From positions 1 through 28,057 of the IMG/VR virus record IMGVR_UViG_3300031539_000240: 28,057 bases of DNA. One strand, written 5' to 3'. The stretch is from a virus. Made by a program: the position numbers and the translations under genes. Numbering within the stretch: the stretch's first letter is position 1; every line of letters begins with the position of its first letter. Below the pieces are notes generated by a model. It had not been told where the DNA came from and did no database searches. It saw only the letters and a program-made list of their open reading frames with translations. This document shows, one piece after another, positions 24,301 through 28,057 of this stretch.

Positions 24301-27092
24301 AACAAGATGTCAGGAGAAGTAGCCATATCCTTCGTTTGATATTCTGTATCACTTATATCTGCAGCTTTTTCCATTAAAAGCTCTAGATCTTTTTCAGTAA
24401 ACAAACTGTTCTTCCCTCCAAAATCATTACTTGATTTTAACCTAACCATTTCTTTTACATAGTCTTTTAATGCAGTACCTACTATTCCTCCTGTGTCAGT
24501 ACCAGCACCACTAAGTAAATTAAATTGTTGTTGTAATGATAGGATTAGATTCTTTTGAGATTTGTTTAATCCTTTCAAATCATTAAGTATAAACAAACCT
24601 TCAAATGTCTTCATGTACTTATCAAAGTTCAATACATAAGAAACATACTCTGGGGAGTTTATATTTTTAGGATCATCAATGTAATTTCTAAAATCTTTTA
24701 CTTGTGATAATGCATCTAATAGTACTTCAGATAAAGCTGTGGATTGACCTTTCACACCTCCAGCCATAGCTAAATTTATATATGCTATTGTTTTAGATAT
24801 TTGATCAATCTCATTCTCTTTTGTTGATTCCATATATATATTGGACTTCAACATAGGAATCATATCTCTTTTTTCAATAAGAGCTTTTTGATATGTATCT
24901 AATAAACCTGCGGCTGCATTATATTCATCATAATTTTCTGCTGCCTTTTTATCTGCTTCAGTAGTTTCATCTACTTGATCTTTACCATTCCATATTTTAT
25001 TATATGATCCTTCCTGTTCTTGTTCTAACTTACTTTTTTGATAGGAAGTTATTGCTGCTGGTACAAGTGCATCAACTAAATTAAGGTTCTGGCTTATTGG
25101 ATGAGGAACCCATCTATCAAAGTTTATTGAACCATCAAATACTTGATCAACTCCCGTGCCTTCTATACCTACTTTAAAATGTATTGTAGATGTTGCCCAT
25201 TCATCATAAGATACTTCGTACCCCATGTTTTCTGCCATTCTTCTATAAACATTTACCTGTAAATTATGCTGTTGTTCTGTAGAAAGTTCAGTAGATAACC
25301 CTTGCTGTTTTAAAACACTATCATTTTCTAAAGCATAGAATCTCTCTTTATACTGATTTCCTAAACGTTTTCCTTTTTTATCATTAAGTGGAACCTCTTT
25401 GCTTAGTTCATTCTTTGTAGTCTTAAGATCCATGATATTAACTCTACCATGTTGATCTATAATAAATACATCTGCTGTACCTGCCATCTTAGATGCTTCA
25501 TCAAACAAAACAACTTGAGATAAAACAATTGCTCCTTTCATTTTTAGACTATCCATAATACTACCTAAAGTATCATATGTGTCTTTGGCTGCCTCTTTAG
25601 ATATATTATTTGTTTCTAATGCAGCATATGAATCTTCAAAAGAAAGATTTGCAATAACACCATCTAACAATGTATCTACTTCATTACCAATGTCTAAATT
25701 TATTTGATGGGCAATTTGTTTATCCTTTGAAAGCTTTCCTTTTATTGCTGTAGTTACTGATGTATATACTTTTTCAGAATCATTAGAGTTTATATATGTA
25801 TGATTTTCTTTATTAAGTGTGACAATAGAATCTCCTTCAGCTGCATCCTTTACTGATGCTGAGAGAGAGTCAACCATACCTGAGTTCTCAGCCAGTGCTA
25901 CATTAAACAGCTGCATTATAATAGGCTTCTGTGTATCATTAGCTCTTTCTAATGCATCTTTAACTTGTATTAATTTAGCTGGAGATAAACTATATCTAAG
26001 TTTACCATCCACTCTTTTTTCTAATTTAAACTGTATGCCTTCTGTATTAAGTAATTTAGCTACATCACTAAGTGTTGTACCTGGCTTAATAGCTGATACC
26101 GGAAGTTCTCTTCCAGTAATGTATTTGTTTAAGTTTTCTATTACACCTTTAAACCATTCAATAACCTCTTTAACTTTTGCTAAGAAGTTTTTTGTTGGTG
26201 TAGTTTCATATTCTTTTTTGAAGTGTCTTGATAATGCCTGCGTTACAATTTCAAGATCTCTTTCAGTATCACTGAAATTTCTTGTACTGCTGTTGTAAGC
26301 ATCTTCAATTTGTGCGGTTAACTCAGGAAAATTCTTAACTGCTTCATCAAGTAGTGAATTAAACAGTTCTTCATTATCCATCTTTATTGCATCTATAAAA
26401 GGATGCAACATTTCTTCAATAGCTATTTCATCTGTAACTCTACCTTTTATTAGATAAGCTACACCATCCATATAAAAAGAATTTACTTCATTGAAAGCAA
26501 CATTGTTGGTTTTAGTTTTTGGTAATGATTCATACATTACTTTAGCTTGAGCAACAGACAACATTTTAACTTGTACCTGCGGAAACATTCTCTTAAGATG
26601 CATGACTACAGCTCTGGATCTGTTAGTATCCCAAGACCTTGATTTTTCTAGTATATCTCTGGCTGAAAATATATCATTATTAGCTTCTATTCTATAACTC
26701 TTTGGTGTTCTAGTTACAGAGAAAGATTCTCTTGGTATATTATTAATGTCTAAATACCTGTAAAATCTTTTTAGATTACTTTCTAAAAAGGCTTCATCAT
26801 ATGATTGAGTATTAGGATTAGAATTATTAATTAAAAACTGACCAGCTAAATTACTTCCTATTCTTTCTCTTCTTAAATTGTCAAGAACACTTTCACCAAA
26901 AGCTTGAGTCTTTAGTGAAAATGCAATGTTTTGATCCTTAACCATTGTCTGAGCTTGGACAACACTAGGAAACACATCAGAATCATTAACACGTTGCCAG
27001 TCATTAATAACTTTAGACGTTTTGATATCAGAACCATATTCATCCTTTAATGCTTGGTATCCCGGATCATTTCTATTATAACATTTAGCCAT
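21309..27092 (-). CDS. Giant multidomain virion-type protein with PD-(D/E)XK nuclease domain
   Basis: 1927-residue protein of the phage large polyvalent type, probably packaged in the virion and ejected with DNA. The N-terminal ~400 residues are unknown and include EIAIEEMLHPFIDAI. Around residues 420-650 is a PD-(D/E)XK nuclease: GNEVDTLLDG, the metal Asp in GTADVFIID (about D539), the core MDLKTTK (D555/K557) and QHNLQVNVYRRM (about Q607). A coiled coil lies near residues 1275-1320 (MADLQKEIDLLQSKYKKN). The C-terminal third has a conserved-looking FNPFGNFNNYLIGRINN block, then one hydrophobic segment (IMFSVMFISLLFDDIL, about 1775-1790) followed by an Asp-run. Base use is like its neighbours, and the plus-strand frames within it are shadows. 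Roles in ejection or host DNA attack are inferred. Confidence 0.75.
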   Translation of the reverse strand: MAKCYNRNDPGYQALKDEYGSDIKTSKVINDWQRVNDSDVFPSVVQAQTMVKDQNIAFSLKTQAFGESVLDNLRRERIGSNLAGQFLINNSNPNTQSYDEAFLESNLKRFYRYLDINNIPRESFSVTRTPKSYRIEANNDIFSARDILEKSRSWDTNRSRAVVMHLKRMFPQVQVKMLSVAQAKVMYESLPKTKTNNVAFNEVNSFYMDGVAYLIKGRVTDEIAIEEMLHPFIDAIKMDNEELFNSLLDEAVKNFPELTAQIEDAYNSSTRNFSDTERDLEIVTQALSRHFKKEYETTPTKNFLAKVKEVIEWFKGVIENLNKYITGRELPVSAIKPGTTLSDVAKLLNTEGIQFKLEKRVDGKLRYSLSPAKLIQVKDALERANDTQKPIIMQLFNVALAENSGMVDSLSASVKDAAEGDSIVTLNKENHTYINSNDSEKVYTSVTTAIKGKLSKDKQIAHQINLDIGNEVDTLLDGVIANLSFEDSYAALETNNISKEAAKDTYDTLGSIMDSLKMKGAIVLSQVVLFDEASKMAGTADVFIIDQHGRVNIMDLKTTKNELSKEVPLNDKKGKRLGNQYKERFYALENDSVLKQQGLSTELSTEQQHNLQVNVYRRMAENMGYEVSYDEWATSTIHFKVGIEGTGVDQVFDGSINFDRWVPHPISQNLNLVDALVPAAITSYQKSKLEQEQEGSYNKIWNGKDQVDETTEADKKAAENYDEYNAAAGLLDTYQKALIEKRDMIPMLKSNIYMESTKENEIDQISKTIAYINLAMAGGVKGQSTALSEVLLDALSQVKDFRNYIDDPKNINSPEYVSYVLNFDKYMKTFEGLFILNDLKGLNKSQKNLILSLQQQFNLLSGAGTDTGGIVGTALKDYVKEMVRLKSSNDFGGKNSLFTEKDLELLMEKAADISDTEYQTKDMATSPDILLATMDKIRKAQNQKLLDLVAQRETVIRAAGQKLAKLSPELKLDKLYDFMLEFDADGTFNGRYVTKVGEQYWAIQNSLRSVLYDNEGTPYQYRPVYDLEKASAEDIEYNKDLAAKKKAYGDFYMAEEKRDDGSLRPSGQYHKYTQKFIDIRNQYEVWRPGAESNTRGSWEKKKNVSDGEYAAYVARYYEPIEYTRAVRVKGVATGQIIEDRQDMMVPKVEFREILLTTLDGRNMANPKYDAIMSGTDAKSVAQREFYNLYVDMYEKDLLKKIPIGQASNMLGRVPLVQNKLMSEVKDNGTLYTKLYASMSESRAWNMFQQTSTQKNVILDNEGYIIDQMPIYYTGRPKLDSDMADLQKEIDLLQSKYKKNEIQDQRYKKEIAVLNGKMVRLRATPSRGQVSTDMASSLLKFSAMAQNYETMGAVDDTLKAFVKVIEQRTYTPAPGMRLNLTAKIKDKVVENLGTKANTSTQEKNVVRRAKKFMSMIHYDNENITKGTVDKIADGLIQLSSLSYVAFNPFGNFNNYLIGRINNNIESIGGRFYSQKSFKRATWEFNKRAIPGLVQRTAHGGAEDLLDVVTLGIIPGLAKADYNKKMPNSKYEGFVDMFRMMDNMSDIREQSRATDDGKSWFDRATEWGYIMQDAAEYNSQTKVGMAILMDTMLKNSKTGEQLSFYDAFEYDATTHGNKIKEGFDTVIRRNGQESTYTDEVRYEIRNEIREVNKQIHGNYAKEDRIVLQSHTLGALAIQFKKWLAPAIRARYQREYFDQNLGWMEGRYRSALSFLNFARKELAQGNMNFRTMGKAYLDQQVQEYTTAKFGEQGARDYGQGGNIDQRAKNRLFGFYRSMGDLGIMFSVMFISLLFDDILSGDDDDSDTEKRFKNLTRYQADRIYKELVLFMPSFAGFEQVEQMFNSPIAASRSVSEMSEFFEMLFIGGFKHSMAKVTGNEEAFYANSNYVYQRGDRKGELKLYKNFKDVFPIVYSIQKWDSYLNNSDFYIK

Positions 27093-27107
27093 TTGATTAT
27101 TCTTTAA

Positions 27108-28057
27108 TTATATAAGACATTTAAGTCTTTCAATTATATCTTGTTCTCCTTGTTCTGTTTGTGAAAATAACTCACCATATAAAGCTATTGCATCGTCAAG
27201 TGTTTTTATATTTTCTCCAGAAAGCTTTTCTAAAGCAACACTATTACCTTCTACATTTGCATCCCACCATTCTACTAAACTTGAAGCTTCTGAAATTTCT
27301 TCTGAAGCAAAAAGGTCAAGTTCTAGTTTCTCTTGCTCTTGTTGTTGTACCTCTGTTGCTTCTGGTATGCTCATATCTGTATCTTCTATGATAGCATTAC
27401 CCGTTTCATCAAAGATAAGACTATCTGAGTTCTTAGACAACTCAGCCATTATTTGTGCCATGTCAGCTATATTTGTTTCTGCTGCATCTACATCCGCTTT
27501 AACTGTTACAGAGTCTGTAGTTTGATTTACTATTGCTGACTCAGAGTTCAGTACTTCATTAACGTCTTGTATAGCACCTTGATTAGTGTCAACTGGATAC
27601 TCAACAAGTGGAGCAAATTCATCTGGTGAAAGTTCAGTATCTAAAATTGGATCTGCTGCTCTTTCTTCAGGTAAACTATTTTGTGTAGTCCCTTTTCCAA
27701 CTTTTCTTGCTTGCTCATAAGTTAATCTTGGTCCTCCTACAAAACCACCACCAAACTGCTGGTTAGATCCCATTGATGAAACCTGAGAGTATTCAGTAAC
27801 TTTAGCGCTAGGGTCATCTTTTGCAAGCAGTCTAAACAATTTATAAGTATCTATACCATTTATTTCTGTTTTGACTCTTACAAATTCTTTTGCATTCACA
27901 TGATCAAAACTTTCAGTTGTAATAGTAAGTGTATTAGGTGTAGAAATAGGATCAAATTTAACACCATCATCTAAATTACTAGCTTCATACGTGAGGAGCA
28001 ATGGACCAACAATATTAGATTGTAAGTATCCATATTTAAATTCTTTCATTACATCTT
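27108..28057 (-). CDS. Structural or ejection protein, probably the C-terminal part of a larger gene
   Basis: Minus-strand frame stopping at 27108 and open to the window edge. An ATG at 28049 exists, but the frame continues upstream without a stop (codons GAT GTA before it) and the first residues (YGYLQSNIVGPLLLTYEASN) read like protein interior, so the true start is likely beyond the window. The visible ~315 residues have a beta-rich first third (TLTITTESFDHVNAKEFVRV, then GIDTYKLFRLL), a Gly-rich linker (QFGGGFVGGPR) and a long acidic low-complexity C-terminal half rich in Glu/Asp/Gln/Ser. It sits 15 bases before the giant gene, in the same operon. Likely virion-associated; function unknown. 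Confidence 0.65.
   Translation of the reverse strand, partial: DVMKEFKYGYLQSNIVGPLLLTYEASNLDDGVKFDPISTPNTLTITTESFDHVNAKEFVRVKTEINGIDTYKLFRLLAKDDPSAKVTEYSQVSSMGSNQQFGGGFVGGPRLTYEQARKVGKGTTQNSLPEERAADPILDTELSPDEFAPLVEYPVDTNQGAIQDVNEVLNSESAIVNQTTDSVTVKADVDAAETNIADMAQIMAELSKNSDSLIFDETGNAIIEDTDMSIPEATEVQQQEQEKLELDLFASEEISEASSLVEWWDANVEGNSVALEKLSGENIKTLDDAIALYGELFSQTEQGEQDIIERLKCLI

Noticed and set aside
25819-26298. Plus-strand frame of 159 codons
   Set aside because: Lies wholly inside the giant minus-strand gene; Ser/Leu-rich composition typical of an antisense shadow.

Overview
The window reads as one contiguous piece of an AT-rich tailed dsDNA phage genome (Caudoviricetes). The host is most likely a Bacteroidota bacterium. 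This rests on phage-type replication and nucleotide genes, tail-fibre and holin genes, dense gene packing with 1-11 base overlaps, and weak Shine-Dalgarno but A-rich start regions. One clear promoter (9465-9495) also fits the Bacteroidota -33/-7 consensus TTTG-N19-TAnnTTTG. A relationship to the crAss-like phages is possible but cannot be decided from this window.

Layout. 1-10870 (+): a replication and metabolism block. It holds a MoxR-type AAA+ ATPase (cut by the window edge), two large unknown proteins that look paralogous, a PD-(D/E)XK exonuclease, two unknown genes, a family B DNA polymerase, a full-length GroEL, a MazG-like pyrophosphohydrolase, a DUF932-like protein and a dATP/dGTP diphosphohydrolase-family protein. 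10853-10883 is a bidirectional terminator where the two strands converge. 10905-16846 (-): structural, lysis and small genes. These are two related tail-fibre-like proteins, a decoration-like protein, a 3TM holin and a chain of very small overlapping genes, three of which are under 50 codons. 16847-17069: a divergent promoter region. 17070-20722 (+): a ribonucleotide reductase operon, nrdB - three small coupled genes - nrdA - membrane protein. 20732-28049 (-): a second holin, a 1927-residue virion-type giant protein with an embedded PD-(D/E)XK nuclease domain, and the C-terminal part of another large protein.

How it fits together. NrdAB makes dNTPs. The MazG-like enzyme and the dATP/dGTP diphosphohydrolase-like enzyme trim the pools. 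PolB copies the genome and the exonuclease processes DNA. GroEL, translated directly after PolB, probably folds phage proteins. The minus-strand genes build the virion tail and lyse the host.

The most interesting signals are not genes. Three GC-rich RNA hairpin elements sit at the 5' side of nucleotide-metabolism genes: a bulged two-part hairpin before the dATP/dGTP diphosphohydrolase, an attenuator-like terminator just before nrdB, and a multi-stem element with mutually exclusive pairings and a U-run between nrdB and the nrdA group. I do not recognise any as a known riboswitch class. The giant nuclease-bearing virion protein, the MoxR plus paralogue-pair module and the overlapping micro-gene chain are also worth attention.
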